Shown here piece by piece: positions 1 to 9,473 of a DNA stretch of 64,000 nucleotides. The translations under genes and the position numbers were made by a program. The stretch comes from PALSA-894 sp963757565 (GTDB lineage: Bacteria; Pseudomonadota; Alphaproteobacteria; Rhizobiales; Xanthobacteraceae): NCBI GenBank assembly GCA_963757565.1, contig CAVWSB010000006.1:496001-560000 (forward strand), read 5' to 3'. How positions within the stretch are numbered: position 1 is the first letter of the stretch; every line of letters begins with the position of its first letter. The notes below the pieces were generated by a model. The model was not told where the DNA came from, made no database searches, and was given only the letters and a program-made list of their open reading frames with translations.

Positions 1-371
1 CCGCCCGCCGCGCAACGCCGCGCCAGCTCCTCCTGCATGGCGCGGCCCTCCGCGCCCGTCTCGGCAAAGCCGGAGGAGAACATCACCGCCGCTTTCACGC
101 CCTTGGCGATGCAATCGTCCACCGCCTGCATTGCAGCCTTCGCCGGCACCGCGATGATCGCCTGATCGACCGGCCCCGGCACATCCTTGATCGAGGCGAA
201 GGCTGGAAGGCCCTGGATTTCCTTCTGGTTCGGATTGATCGGCAGGATCGCGCCCTTGTAGCCGCGCTTTGAATAGCGAACCGGACGCCCGCCGATGCGG
301 CTCGCATCGCTTGACGCGCCGATCACCGCGACACTCGCGGGGCGAAACAGGGCATCGAGCGGATGAGACAC
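1..371 (-). CDS. ADP-forming acyl-CoA synthetase family protein, N-terminal part (runs off window)
   Basis: The first 123 codons of a longer protein are present; the rest lies beyond base 1. The reading frame starts at a GTG at 371, with an AGGAG ribosome site about eight bases upstream. The N-terminus (SHPLDALFRPASVAVIGASS) is the CoA-binding Rossmann domain of the ADP-forming acetyl/acyl-CoA synthetase family. It is followed by a GYKGAILPINPN stretch and a VMFSSGFAE segment, both typical of that domain. The family makes acyl-CoA from an acid, CoA and ATP, giving ADP and phosphate. It sits ten bases after soxG on the same strand, so it is probably the last gene of the sarcosine oxidase operon. 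The substrate cannot be read from this fragment. Confidence 0.8.
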   Translation of the reverse strand, partial: MSHPLDALFRPASVAVIGASSDASRIGGRPVRYSKRGYKGAILPINPNQKEIQGLPAFASIKDVPGPVDQAIIAVPAKAAMQAVDDCIAKGVKAAVMFSSGFAETGAEGRAMQEELARRCAAG

Positions 372-381
372 GCGGAAACTC

Positions 382-981
382 CTACCGTGTGATCACGTCG
401 TAGCCGAACTCAGCCGCCGATGCGGAGAGCCAAGACCAGAAGCTGCCCGCCATGCTGCGCGGCGCTGCAAGCTGGAAGGTCGCGTCGTCGATCATGTCGA
501 TCTGCGTATTGATATAGCCGACGACCGTGTTCGCTACGTCGCCCGGCTTGAACGCCTGTGGGTGCAGATCGACCGGTACGCCCTTGGCAAGGACATCGCG
601 CACATGCGGGCCGCTGAGCCGCAACACGAGGCGCGCGTCGGATTGATCCGCCACAAGTGCGAAAGGACCGATCCTTGCCCGTGCGCGCGCCGCAAACCCC
701 GCCGCCTCCTCGCCCTCCGCGCTCGCGATCCACTGGTCCCGGCCGACGCCGGAAAATGCAAAGGCACCCTGCGCATCACGGCGCGGGCCTTCCGGCAACG
801 AGACACCGAACGCCGCGTTGACCGCATTGGTCAGCGCGGAGCGCCGTCCGAGCTTTGCGATGACGCTTGCGAAGGCGATGTCGGTGCGCTCCTCGATCAC
901 CAACCCGGTGGTCCAGTCCGCCCCGTAATGACCCGGTTCCGCAATGCCGGAGAGCGGGAAGCGTTCGGCGAGATCAACCAT
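382..981 (-). CDS. soxG: Sarcosine oxidase gamma subunit
   Basis: This 199-residue protein is the small gamma subunit of heterotetrameric sarcosine oxidase, which oxidatively demethylates sarcosine to glycine and passes the methyl carbon to tetrahydrofolate. The start is set at the ATG at 981, giving MVDLAERFPLSG; a longer frame upstream is only overlap with soxA. The C-terminal part (RLSGPHVRDVLAKG, then a DLHPQAFKPGDVANT segment) matches the family pattern seen in GcvT/SoxG proteins. It overlaps the end of soxA by eight bases, implying translational coupling within soxBDAG. The assignment rests on sequence pattern plus the fixed gene order. Confidence 0.9.
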   Translation of the reverse strand: MVDLAERFPLSGIAEPGHYGADWTTGLVIEERTDIAFASVIAKLGRRSALTNAVNAAFGVSLPEGPRRDAQGAFAFSGVGRDQWIASAEGEEAAGFAARARARIGPFALVADQSDARLVLRLSGPHVRDVLAKGVPVDLHPQAFKPGDVANTVVGYINTQIDMIDDATFQLAAPRSMAGSFWSWLSASAAEFGYDVITR

Positions 982-3931
982 TGAGCCGAGCTCCTTCCGG
1001 ATCGAAGAAGACCGGATGACAGATCTCGACCTCGACGTCGCCGTTTCGAACCGGATCGTACGCGCGCACGCGCTCGCCGATGCGCCGCGCTCCACCCGCG
1101 ATGACCCCAAGTCCGATCCAGTGACGCAGCATCGGCGAGAAGGCGACCGAGGTCATGTAGCCCTCGTCATTCGCAGCGCTCGTGGCGGCGTCGGTCGGGA
1201 TGAAGTGCGCGCCCGCCCGCAGCCGCGCGGTACGGTCCATCGGGCGGAAGCCAGCAAGGGCCGGACGGTTCGGCGCCACCAGCGCGGGGCGCTGTGACAG
1301 CACGCGGCCGACGTAGTCCTTCTTCTGTGACAGCATCCGGCCAAGGCCCAGGTCGTGGGCGGTCAGTTGTCCGTTCATCTCATTGCCGGAAACATGCCCC
1401 TTCTCGATGCGCATCACATTGAGTGCCTCGGTGCCATAGGGTGTGACACCGTATGGCTCGCCGGCCGCCATGATGGCCCGGATCACGGCATCGCCGTAGC
1501 GCGCCGGCACCGCCAGTTCGTAGGCAAGTTCACCCGAAAACGAGAGCCGGAACAGGCGCGCCGGTACGCCGCTGACAGTCAGTTCGCGCGCCGCCAGGTG
1601 CGTGAACGCCGCGCTGCTGACATCGAACTTGTCGTCCACGAGCTTGCGCAGAAGGTCGCGCGCGCGCGGACCCGCGATGGCAAACTGCGCCCACTGCTCG
1701 GAGACCGAGACCATCTGCATGTCGAGGGAGGGCCACAGGACCTGGCGGCAGAATTCGAGGTGCTGCATCGTGCGCGCCGCGTTCGCGGTGGTGCTCATCA
1801 TGACGAACCGCTCGGGCCCAAGCCGTGCGATCGTTCCGTCGTCCATGATAAACCCGTCCTCGCGCAGCATCAGAATGTACCGAGCCTTGCTGACGGGGAG
1901 GGTTGAGACCGTATTGGCGCATACCCGATCGAGAAAATATCCGGCTTCGGCGCCCTCGATCTCGATCTTGCCGAAGGTCGAGACATCGCACACGCCAACC
2001 CCGCGGCGCGTGGCCGAAACCTCACGGTTCACGGTTTCGAGCCAGTCGGTCTCATCCGGCAGCGGATAATACTGCGCGCGCATCCATGCGCCGCTTTCGA
2101 CAAATGTCGCGCCGCGTTCCTGCGCCCAGGCGTGCGTAGGGGTCAGTCGAATCGGGCGGAAGTCTCGGCCCCGGTGGTGTCCGGCCATTGCGCCAATGCT
2201 CACCGGCACGTAGGGCGGACGATACGTCGTGGTGCCGACGTCCGGGATTGCACGTTGGGACTTCTCGGCAAGGATCGCGAGCCCGGTCACATTCGCGGTC
2301 TTGCCCTGATCGGTCGCCATGCCGAGCGTCGTGTAGCGTTTGAGATGCTCGACCGCGCCGAAACCTTCCTGCTCGGCCAGAGCAATGTCCTTCACCGTCA
2401 CGTCATTCTGGAAATCGACGAACGCTTTCGCGCGGCTGGCCTTCACGTGCCAGAGCGGCGTCACGCTCGCGGGCTCGTCCGCGACATGCGGCAGTTCAAG
2501 CGAGGCGATCTGAAATCCGCATTCGGCCGCCATCATGCTCCCGGCCGCGAGGCCGGTGTTGAGGCACTGGCCAAGACCGAACGCGCCGGTGGCCGCGCCG
2601 GCCACAATCATGTCGGGAGGAAGCGTGCCCGGCACGAAAGCTGCAAGGGCATCGTTCCACACAGGTTTGCCGCCGAGATGGCAGGTCAGGTGCACGGCGG
2701 GATTCCAGCCACCCGATACGGCCAACGCATCGCACCGGATCTTTGTGGTGCGCCCATTCTTGACGACCGTGACCGCCCGGACGCGCGATCGCCCGTGAAC
2801 ATGGGATACCTGCGCGTCGGTCAGGATGCTGACGCCGAGGCGGGCGTATTCGCCCGGCGGCGTGGCGCGCGAATCGATCACCGCCTCCACCTCAAGCCCA
2901 ACCTCGATCGCGTCGGCGGCGGTGCGCCATCCATCGTCATTGTTGGTGAAGACGACGATGCGTTTTCCGGCGGCGGCCGCGAAGCGGTTGACATAAGTGC
3001 GCAGCGCGCCCGCCAGCATCACACCGGGCCGGTCGTTGTTGCCGAACGCGATCGGGCGCTCGTGCGCGCCGGAGGCAAGCACCGTGCGCTTCGCAACGAT
3101 CTTCCAATAGCGCTGGCGCGGCTGGTGATCGGGCGGAACCAGAACGTGATCGTTCACGCGCTCGATCGCCGCATACTGCCCGTGATCGAAAACGCCGGTC
3201 ACCGCGGTGCGGCTCATGATCCGGACGTTGGGAAGCGTCGCGAGTTCAGCCTCGATCCCGGCGGCCCATTCCACTCCCGGCTTGTCGCCGATCGTGTAGC
3301 TCTCGGAAAGCAGCCGCCCGCCGAGGCGGAAATCCTCCTCGCACAAAATGACACGCGCCCCCGCACGCCCAGCCGCAAGTGCCGCGACCAGACCGGCGGG
3401 CCCGGCGCCGATCACCAGCACGTCGCAATGCGCGTAGGCTTTCTGATAGTGATCCGGGTCCGGTGCACCGGACGCGGACCCGAGCCCGGCGGCGCGGCGT
3501 ATCAGCGGCTCGTAATACTTCTCCCAGAAATCGGCCGGCCACATGAAGGTCTTGTAGTAGAAGCCCGCGACCAGAAAGCGCGAAGCGAGATTGTTCACCG
3601 CGCCGGCATCGAAACGCAGCGATGGCCAACGATTCTGGCTCGTCGCGACAAGCCCTTCGTAAAGTTCGACTGTGGTGGCGCGCGTGTTCGGCTCACGCCG
3701 GTCGCCCGTGCGCAGTTCGACCAGCGCGTTCGGCTCCTCCGAACCCGCCGTGAGGAAACCGCGCGGGCGATGATACTTGAACGAGCGGCCGACAAGCCGA
3801 ACCCCATTCGCGATCAGTGCGGACGCCAGCGTGTCGCCTGCGTAACCCGAATAAGCTTGCTCATCGAAGGTGAAGGAAAGCGGCTGCGCACGGTCGACCA
3901 GCCCGCCGCGGACAAGACGCCGCACGCTCAC
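974..3931 (-). CDS. soxA: Sarcosine oxidase alpha subunit
   Basis: At 985 residues this is the usual length for the alpha subunit. The N-terminus contains the 2Fe-2S-ferredoxin-like fold with the GYAGDTLASALIANG motif and SFKYHRPRG. A dinucleotide-binding segment GAGPAGLVAALAAGRAGA follows near residue 175. The C-terminal third is a GcvT-like folate-binding aminomethyltransferase domain (GVCDVSTFGKIEIEG, later TALEW-type segments and GRMLSQKKDYVG). The subunit binds NAD and tetrahydrofolate and receives the methylene product formed at the beta subunit flavin. The ATG at 3931 overlaps the soxD stop by four bases. A 631-residue open frame lies antisense to this gene but has no recognisable protein features. 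Confidence 0.95.
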   Translation of the reverse strand: MSVRRLVRGGLVDRAQPLSFTFDEQAYSGYAGDTLASALIANGVRLVGRSFKYHRPRGFLTAGSEEPNALVELRTGDRREPNTRATTVELYEGLVATSQNRWPSLRFDAGAVNNLASRFLVAGFYYKTFMWPADFWEKYYEPLIRRAAGLGSASGAPDPDHYQKAYAHCDVLVIGAGPAGLVAALAAGRAGARVILCEEDFRLGGRLLSESYTIGDKPGVEWAAGIEAELATLPNVRIMSRTAVTGVFDHGQYAAIERVNDHVLVPPDHQPRQRYWKIVAKRTVLASGAHERPIAFGNNDRPGVMLAGALRTYVNRFAAAAGKRIVVFTNNDDGWRTAADAIEVGLEVEAVIDSRATPPGEYARLGVSILTDAQVSHVHGRSRVRAVTVVKNGRTTKIRCDALAVSGGWNPAVHLTCHLGGKPVWNDALAAFVPGTLPPDMIVAGAATGAFGLGQCLNTGLAAGSMMAAECGFQIASLELPHVADEPASVTPLWHVKASRAKAFVDFQNDVTVKDIALAEQEGFGAVEHLKRYTTLGMATDQGKTANVTGLAILAEKSQRAIPDVGTTTYRPPYVPVSIGAMAGHHRGRDFRPIRLTPTHAWAQERGATFVESGAWMRAQYYPLPDETDWLETVNREVSATRRGVGVCDVSTFGKIEIEGAEAGYFLDRVCANTVSTLPVSKARYILMLREDGFIMDDGTIARLGPERFVMMSTTANAARTMQHLEFCRQVLWPSLDMQMVSVSEQWAQFAIAGPRARDLLRKLVDDKFDVSSAAFTHLAARELTVSGVPARLFRLSFSGELAYELAVPARYGDAVIRAIMAAGEPYGVTPYGTEALNVMRIEKGHVSGNEMNGQLTAHDLGLGRMLSQKKDYVGRVLSQRPALVAPNRPALAGFRPMDRTARLRAGAHFIPTDAATSAANDEGYMTSVAFSPMLRHWIGLGVIAGGARRIGERVRAYDPVRNGDVEVEICHPVFFDPEGARLNG

Positions 3932-4197
3932 GGGCTGGCTCCGCGTTCCGCGAACCGCGACTCGGTGATCTCATGCGTGCACGTATTGCGATTCACCAGA
4001 AGCCATGAGCGACATCCGCCGCCGTGATACCAGAGTTCCTGAAGAACGCCGGACGGGTTTTCGCGCAGATAAACGTAATCGTGAAAGGCTTGCGCTGCAT
4101 CCGGCGTGGAGGGATTGGGCCGCCGCACCGCCGCGTCCCCCAGATAGGTGAACTCCTCGTTGCCGCGCGGACCGCAATAGGGACAGGGGATGCGCAA
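3928..4197 (-). CDS. soxD: Sarcosine oxidase delta subunit
   Basis: This 89-residue zinc-binding delta subunit of heterotetrameric sarcosine oxidase starts MRIPCPYCGPR. The CPYC pair plus a downstream cysteine and histidine in HGGGCRSWLLVNRNTCTHEI match the family's zinc site. The FHDYVYLRENPSG and ELWYHGGGC segments are diagnostic of SoxD. It sits between soxB (seven bases away) and soxA (four-base overlap), the canonical B-D-A-G order. Confidence 0.95.
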   Translation of the reverse strand: MRIPCPYCGPRGNEEFTYLGDAAVRRPNPSTPDAAQAFHDYVYLRENPSGVLQELWYHGGGCRSWLLVNRNTCTHEITESRFAERGASP

Positions 4198-4204
4198 CGC
4201 AGCC

Positions 4205-5455
4205 TCAATGCAGGTTCGGCTGGGCGCCCGCGCCCTTTTCGTCGATCAGGGCGCCGCTCACGGTGCGATCGAGCCGCAGCGCGCTTGCGACCGAGTGTAA
4301 CTCGTCCTTTGCGATCAGGTGCGCGAAGCACCAGCCGGACGCTGGGGTTGCTTTGAAGCCGCCATAGCACCAGCCGCAATTGAGATACAGGCCATCGACC
4401 GGCGTGCGATCGATGATCGGGGAGCCGTCCATCGACATGTCCATCAGCCCGCCCCACTGCCGCAGCATCCGCAGGCGTCCGAGCCCCGGCCAGATCGCCA
4501 TGCCGCCTTCCATCACGTCCTCGACCACCGGCAGATTGCCGCGCCACGCATAGGAGTTGTAGCCGTCGATATCGCCGCCGAATACGAGCCCGCCCTTGTC
4601 GGACTGACTGATGTAGAAATGCCCCGCGCCGAAGGTCACGACGGTGTCGATCGCCGGCTTGATGCCTTCGGAGACGAAAGCCTGCAGCACGTGGCTTTCG
4701 ATCGGCAGCCGCAGTCCTGCAAGCGACCCGAGCCGAGAGGTGTTGCCCGCGACCGCAAGGCCAATCTTGCCCGCCTCGATCTTGCCGCGTGTGGTTTCGA
4801 GACCGAACACGCAGCCGTCCTCGATGTCGAACCCAGTCACTTCGCAATTCTCGATGATGTCCACGCCAAGCGTATCCGCACCGCGCGCATAGCCCCACAC
4901 GACGGCGTCGTGCCGTGCCGTGCCACCGCGCCGCTGCAGCAACCCGCCCTGGATCGGAAACCGCGCATTGTCGAAATCAAGGAACGGAACCATTTCCCTC
5001 ACGGCATCGCGGTCGAGCAGTTCGGCATCCACGCCATGCAATCGCATCGCGTTGCCGCGCCGCGCCGCGGCATCGCGTTGGGCGTCGGAATGATAAAGAT
5101 TGAGCACGCCGCGCTGGCTCACCATCGCGTTGAAATTGAAATCCTGTTCCAACCCTTCCCAAAGCTTCATCGACCATTCGTAGAAAGGTTCATTGCCGGG
5201 CAGCAGGTAGTTCGACCGGATGATGGTCGTATTGCGTCCGGCATTGCCGGAGCCGATGTAGCCCTTTTCCAGTACCGCCACGTTGGCGATGTTGTGGTTC
5301 CGGGCCAGGTAATAGGCGGTCGCGAGCCCGTGGCCGCCGCCGCCGACGATCACCACGTCATAATGCGATTTCGGCGTGGCCTTGCGCCATGCCGGCGTCC
5401 AGCCGGTATGGCCGCGAAAGCCCTCTGCCAACAGCGAAAAGACGGAGTATTTCAT
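4205..5455 (-). CDS. soxB: Sarcosine oxidase beta subunit
   Basis: This 416-residue FAD/FMN subunit carries the active site where sarcosine is oxidised. The start at 5455 gives MKYSVFSLLAEGFRGHTGW, the normal SoxB N-terminus; the extra upstream residues of the open frame look non-coding. The FAD-binding motif is VVIVGGGGHGLATAYYLA near residue 35, followed by EKGYIGSGNAGRNTTIIRSNY, which is strongly conserved in the family, and a C-terminal NCGWCYGGFKATPASG segment. It is the first gene of the minus-strand sox operon. The 190-base gap to the plus-strand transporter gene at 5646 must hold divergent promoters. Neighbouring folate or glyA genes, often linked elsewhere, are not seen here. Confidence 0.95.
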   Translation of the reverse strand: MKYSVFSLLAEGFRGHTGWTPAWRKATPKSHYDVVIVGGGGHGLATAYYLARNHNIANVAVLEKGYIGSGNAGRNTTIIRSNYLLPGNEPFYEWSMKLWEGLEQDFNFNAMVSQRGVLNLYHSDAQRDAAARRGNAMRLHGVDAELLDRDAVREMVPFLDFDNARFPIQGGLLQRRGGTARHDAVVWGYARGADTLGVDIIENCEVTGFDIEDGCVFGLETTRGKIEAGKIGLAVAGNTSRLGSLAGLRLPIESHVLQAFVSEGIKPAIDTVVTFGAGHFYISQSDKGGLVFGGDIDGYNSYAWRGNLPVVEDVMEGGMAIWPGLGRLRMLRQWGGLMDMSMDGSPIIDRTPVDGLYLNCGWCYGGFKATPASGWCFAHLIAKDELHSVASALRLDRTVSGALIDEKGAGAQPNLH

Positions 5456-5645
5456 CGTGCCCCGTGACTCTTGACTGCACCGTAGCCGACAGGACGCCCG
5501 GTTGCCACAATGAGCGTGGCCCGGGGGCAGCATGACGGCCCGGCGGTTGACGCGGGCCCTCCGGCAGCCCCATGTTTCGGACACGCACAATCAGAACAAT
5601 CCAGCATTCGCCGGGGTCTTCGCGATCGCGGCATTCCAGGAGTTC

Positions 5646-6789
5646 ATGATGCTTCATCGCCGCGCCGTTCTCGGTCTGCTCGCCGGCACGTTCATCCCCG
5701 CCTCGGCGTTCGCCCAATCCAAGGAGCCGGTCCTGATCGGCGTCAGCGGGCCGCTGACCGGGCAGTACGCTCAATATGGCGCGCAATGGAAAAAGGGCTT
5801 CGATCTCGCCCTCGACGAGATCAACGGTTCCGACGGCATTAACGGGCGGCCGCTCGGCTACACGCTTCGAGGATACGCAAAGCGATCCGCGCCAGACCGT
5901 GACGGTCGCGCGCAAGTACGTCGCGGACGAGCGCATCGTGGTCGAGGTCGGCGATTTTTCCTCCGCGGCCTCGATGGCGGCCTCGCCGATCTATCAGGCC
6001 GCCGAGATGGTGCAGTTCGGCTTCACCAATTCGCACCCGGACTTCACCAAGGGCGGCGATTACATCTGGAGCAACGCCGTCAACCAGAAGGATGAGATGC
6101 CGCTGCTGGCGGATTTCCTGCGCGACCTCGGCCTGAAGAAGATCGCGGTGCTGCATCTCAATAGCGACTGGGGCCGCACCGCGAAGGATCTGCTGGTCGA
6201 GGCCGTGAAGCAGCGTGGCGGCGAGATTGTCGGCGCCGAAGGGTATCTGGCGGACGAGAAGGATTTCCGCTCGGCAATCGTGCGGCTGCGCAGCGCGAAC
6301 CCGGATTCGATCGCGCTCATTTCGTATTATCCGGACGGCGCGCAACTCACACGCCAGATCCGCCAGGCCGGCATCACGCTGCCGGTCGTCGCGGGCGGCT
6401 CGATCTATTCGCCGAAATTCCTCGAGCTTGGCGGCGCGGACGTGAACGGCGTGCTCACCACCGTGCCGTTCTTCCCGGACGATCCGCGACCGGCCGTGCA
6501 GGCCTTCGTGAAGAATTTCAAGGCCAAGTTCGGTGCGGAGCCCGACGCCTACAACGGCCGTGCCTACGACACCATAATCCTGCTCGGCACGGTGATGCGC
6601 CAGTTCGGCACCGGCCGCAAAGAGATCAAGGACGGTCTCGCCAAGGTGAAGGACGTGCCGAGCGTCGTGTTCGGCAAGGCCTCATTCGACCCCGCGACGC
6701 GCCGCGTCGCCGATCCACTGGTGAGCCGCATCGAAGTGAAGGACGGCAAGTGGGTCGCCTATGAGGGCGCCAAGCCGGCGAAGGGCTAA
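5646..6789 (+). pseudogene. Branched-chain amino acid-type ABC substrate-binding protein, frame broken by +1
   Basis: This is a periplasmic type I (LivK-like) binding protein in two frames. The N-terminal frame has a lipoprotein-less signal peptide (MLHRRAVLGLLAG, ending ASAFAQS) and the family start EPVLIGVSGPLTG. At about 5865 one extra C appears. Removing it restores GYTFEDTQSDPRQTV, exactly the family consensus, and the second frame runs intact to 6789. The repaired length is 379-380 residues, normal for the family. AGGAG at 5638 favours the ATG at 5649 over 5646. The next gene starts on the base after the stop, so it is the operon's first gene. Everything else is well conserved, so an artefact or very recent lesion is likely. 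Confidence 0.85.
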
Positions 6790-8625
6790 GTGACGGCATC
6801 GCTCGGCCCCTGGTTCGACTACACCGTCAACGGTCTGGTCGTCGGCAACATCTACGCGCTGCTCGCGGTCGGCCTCGCGCTGATTTATGGCGTGTCGCAC
6901 CTCATCAATTTCGCGCACGGCTCGATCTACATGGTCGGCGCCTATGTGGGCTGGCTGTGCATCACCTATCTGGGGACGCCGCTACCGGTCACGCTGCTTG
7001 CGGTCGTGATCGGTTGCGGCCTGCTCGGCATGGCGATCGAACGCATCACCATCCGGCCGCTGAAGGATTCCCCCCGCATCGCGCCGCTGCTCGCCACCAT
7101 CGGGGTCGGGCTGGTGCTCGACCAGGTGTTTCAACTCCTGTTCACGCCCGACCCGCGCGGGCTGCCGCTGCAGCTGCCTGCGTGGCGTATCCGGATCGGC
7201 GATGGCACCATCGGGGCGCTCGACATCCTGATCGCGGCGGTGGGCGTGACGAGTGCCGGCCTGCTCTATTTCTTCTTGCGCTTCACCAAGCTCGGCTGGG
7301 CCGTGCGGGCGACCGCATTGGATCGAGACGCGGCCCAGCAATGCGGCGTCGACGTGAACCGCGTGAATTCGACGGTGTTCGCGATCGCGGCGGCGCTCGG
7401 CGGAGTCTCGGGCTTTCTGGTCGGGATGTATTACAACTCGATCGACCCCTACATGGGATTCCAGGCCGGCCTGAAAGGCATCATCGCGCAGATGATCGGC
7501 GGCATGGGCAATGTGCCGGGCGCGATTGCGGGCTCGCTGCTGCTGGGCCTCACCGAAAGCTACGGCATCGCGGCATTCGGCACGAGTTATCGCAACCTGT
7601 TCGCCTTCGTCGTGCTGATCCTCGTGCTGGTGCTGAAGCCGAACGGCATCTTCAGCCGCGGGCGAAGCCTGCCGCCAGAACCGCTGACCGGCACATTCAT
7701 CGCGCCGAGCGCGCCGGTGCGCGTTCCCGTGTGGCTGGCGGTGGCGATGGCCCTCGCGGCGCTCGCATTGCCCCTGGTGGTGCGAAACGGCTACGTGCTG
7801 CAGACGCTCGGCATCGGCTGGCTTTATGCGATCCTGGCGATCAGCCTCACCTTGGTGGCCGGCACTGCCGGCATGATCTCGCTCGGCCATGCCGGCCTGC
7901 TCGCGATCGGCGCCTATGCGTCGGCGCTGCTCGCGATCAATTTCCATCTGCCGGTTGCCGCGACGGTGATCGTGGCTGGGATCATCACGGCCCTGCTCGG
8001 CACGCTTTTGATCTACCCGGCATTTCGTCTGCGCGGGCACTACGTCACCATCGCGACGCTCGGCGTCGGCGAGATCGTGACCCTGACGATCCTGAATTGG
8101 GATTCGCTGACGCATGGCCCGGTCGGCCTCACAGGCATTCCGCCGCTCTCGCTGTTTGGCGGACCGCTACTGAGCGGCACATGGGTGTACGAGATCGCGC
8201 TCTGCGCGCTGATCGTGCTGGCATTGATGCAATGGCGCCTTCTCGGCTCGCATCTCGGCCGCACGTTGCGCGCGATCCGCGACGACGACACCGCGGCGCG
8301 CAGCTACGGCATCGCCCTCGACCGCTACAAAAGCCTCGCCTTCGGCGTAGCGGGATTTTCCGCCGGCATCGCGGGTGCGCTGATGGCGCACATTTTCTCT
8401 TATGTGAATCACGAGACCTTCACCTCGCAGGTCTCGCTGCTCGCATTGACGATGGTTATCCTCGGCGGGCTCGGCAATGTGGCGGGCGCGATCATCGGCG
8501 CGGTCGCGCTGGTGAGTCTGCCCGAACTGTTCCGCGCGCTCGCCGACTATCGCTTGCTGATCTACGGCATCGCGCTGCTGCTGCTGATCCGTTTCCGCCC
8601 GCAAGGGCTGATGGGAACGGTGTGA
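6790..8625 (+). CDS. Fused LivH-LivM branched-chain-type ABC permease
   Basis: At 611 residues this protein joins two permeases that are usually separate. Residues 1 to about 290 are LivH-like (GNIYALLAVGLALIYGV, INFAHGSIYMVGAY, then GMGNVPGAIAGSLLLG). Residues from about 310 are LivM-like (ISLTLVAGTAGMISLGHAGL, GHYVTIATLGVGEIV, ILGGLGNVAGAIIGA). It should form the whole membrane channel as one chain. The start is a GTG directly after the stop of the binding protein. The stop shares its A with the ATG of livG, so the genes are translationally coupled. Confidence 0.93.
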   Translation: MTASLGPWFDYTVNGLVVGNIYALLAVGLALIYGVSHLINFAHGSIYMVGAYVGWLCITYLGTPLPVTLLAVVIGCGLLGMAIERITIRPLKDSPRIAPLLATIGVGLVLDQVFQLLFTPDPRGLPLQLPAWRIRIGDGTIGALDILIAAVGVTSAGLLYFFLRFTKLGWAVRATALDRDAAQQCGVDVNRVNSTVFAIAAALGGVSGFLVGMYYNSIDPYMGFQAGLKGIIAQMIGGMGNVPGAIAGSLLLGLTESYGIAAFGTSYRNLFAFVVLILVLVLKPNGIFSRGRSLPPEPLTGTFIAPSAPVRVPVWLAVAMALAALALPLVVRNGYVLQTLGIGWLYAILAISLTLVAGTAGMISLGHAGLLAIGAYASALLAINFHLPVAATVIVAGIITALLGTLLIYPAFRLRGHYVTIATLGVGEIVTLTILNWDSLTHGPVGLTGIPPLSLFGGPLLSGTWVYEIALCALIVLALMQWRLLGSHLGRTLRAIRDDDTAARSYGIALDRYKSLAFGVAGFSAGIAGALMAHIFSYVNHETFTSQVSLLALTMVILGGLGNVAGAIIGAVALVSLPELFRALADYRLLIYGIALLLLIRFRPQGLMGTV

Positions 8626-9473
8626 TGGCGCCGGCTCTCCAGATCGACGGGCTGACACGCCGCTTCGGCGGCGTAACGGCAGTGAATGCGCTCTCGCTCG
8701 CCGTCAACGAAGGCGAGTTGGTCAGCGTCATCGGGCCGAACGGTGCGGGCAAGACCACCGTGTTCAACCTCATCACCGGGCTTGATGCACCCGACGCCGG
8801 CACCGTGACATTCGCCGGTCGCAACATCACCGGCATGCCGGCCGAACACCTTGCACCGCTCGGCTTCGCGCGCACGTTCCAGCATGGCCGCGTGTTCGGC
8901 AATCTCTCGGTGCTCGACAACGTGCTGGTCGGCGCGCACACGCAGCTCACAGCCGTGCGCCCTCACCTGCCGTTCGTCGGAACGATCGCAGAGTTGGCAC
9001 TCGCACTGGTGCGGCCAGGCGCGGTGAAACAGGAAGAAGAAAAGCTGCGCGCCGATGCGATGGAGATCCTCGCACTGTTCGGTGACCGCCTCACGCCGCG
9101 CATCAACAATCCGGCGTTCTCACTCTCCTATGCGAACCGCCGCCGCCTCGAAATCGCCCGTGCGCTCGCGCTCAGGCCGAAGCTGCTGTTCCTTGACGAG
9201 CCGACCGCCGGCATGAACCCGAGCGAAACCAACGAAATGCTCGAGATCATCCGTGGCCTGAAGGGTCGTTTCACCATCATGCTGATCGAGCACAAGCTCG
9301 ACCTGGTGATGCAACTTTCCGACTGCGTTATCGTGATGGACGACGGGCGCAAGATCGCCGAAGGCTTGCCGCAGGCCGTCGCCGCGGACCCGGCGGTGAT
9401 CGCTGCCTATCTCGGCTCGCGCGAAGTCGGCCGCATGGCGGAGGCGGGCGCGCCCCAAGGGGGCGCCACATGA
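8625..9473 (+). CDS. Branched-chain-type ABC transporter ATPase (LivG-like)
   Basis: This 282-residue ATPase carries Walker A GPNGAGKTT near residue 37 and Walker B LLFLDEPTAGMNP. The signature region reads LSYANRRRLEIARAL, the LivG-type variant of the ABC signature rather than LSGGQ. The start ATG at 8625 overlaps the permease stop (TGATG). It powers the same importer as the fused permease; the substrate is unknown and could be an amino acid, amide or carboxylate. The next ATPase overlaps its end by four bases. Confidence 0.92.
   Translation: MAPALQIDGLTRRFGGVTAVNALSLAVNEGELVSVIGPNGAGKTTVFNLITGLDAPDAGTVTFAGRNITGMPAEHLAPLGFARTFQHGRVFGNLSVLDNVLVGAHTQLTAVRPHLPFVGTIAELALALVRPGAVKQEEEKLRADAMEILALFGDRLTPRINNPAFSLSYANRRRLEIARALALRPKLLFLDEPTAGMNPSETNEMLEIIRGLKGRFTIMLIEHKLDLVMQLSDCVIVMDDGRKIAEGLPQAVAADPAVIAAYLGSREVGRMAEAGAPQGGAT

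Noticed and set aside
2132..4027. 631-codon open frame antisense to soxA
   Set aside because: It mirrors soxA codon structure in GC-rich DNA, has Arg/His-rich composition without any domain, and soxA is unmistakable.
5456..5645. Glycine riboswitch in the sox/Liv divergent region
   Set aside because: No paired-domain or conserved core could be traced; the gap is also short for it.
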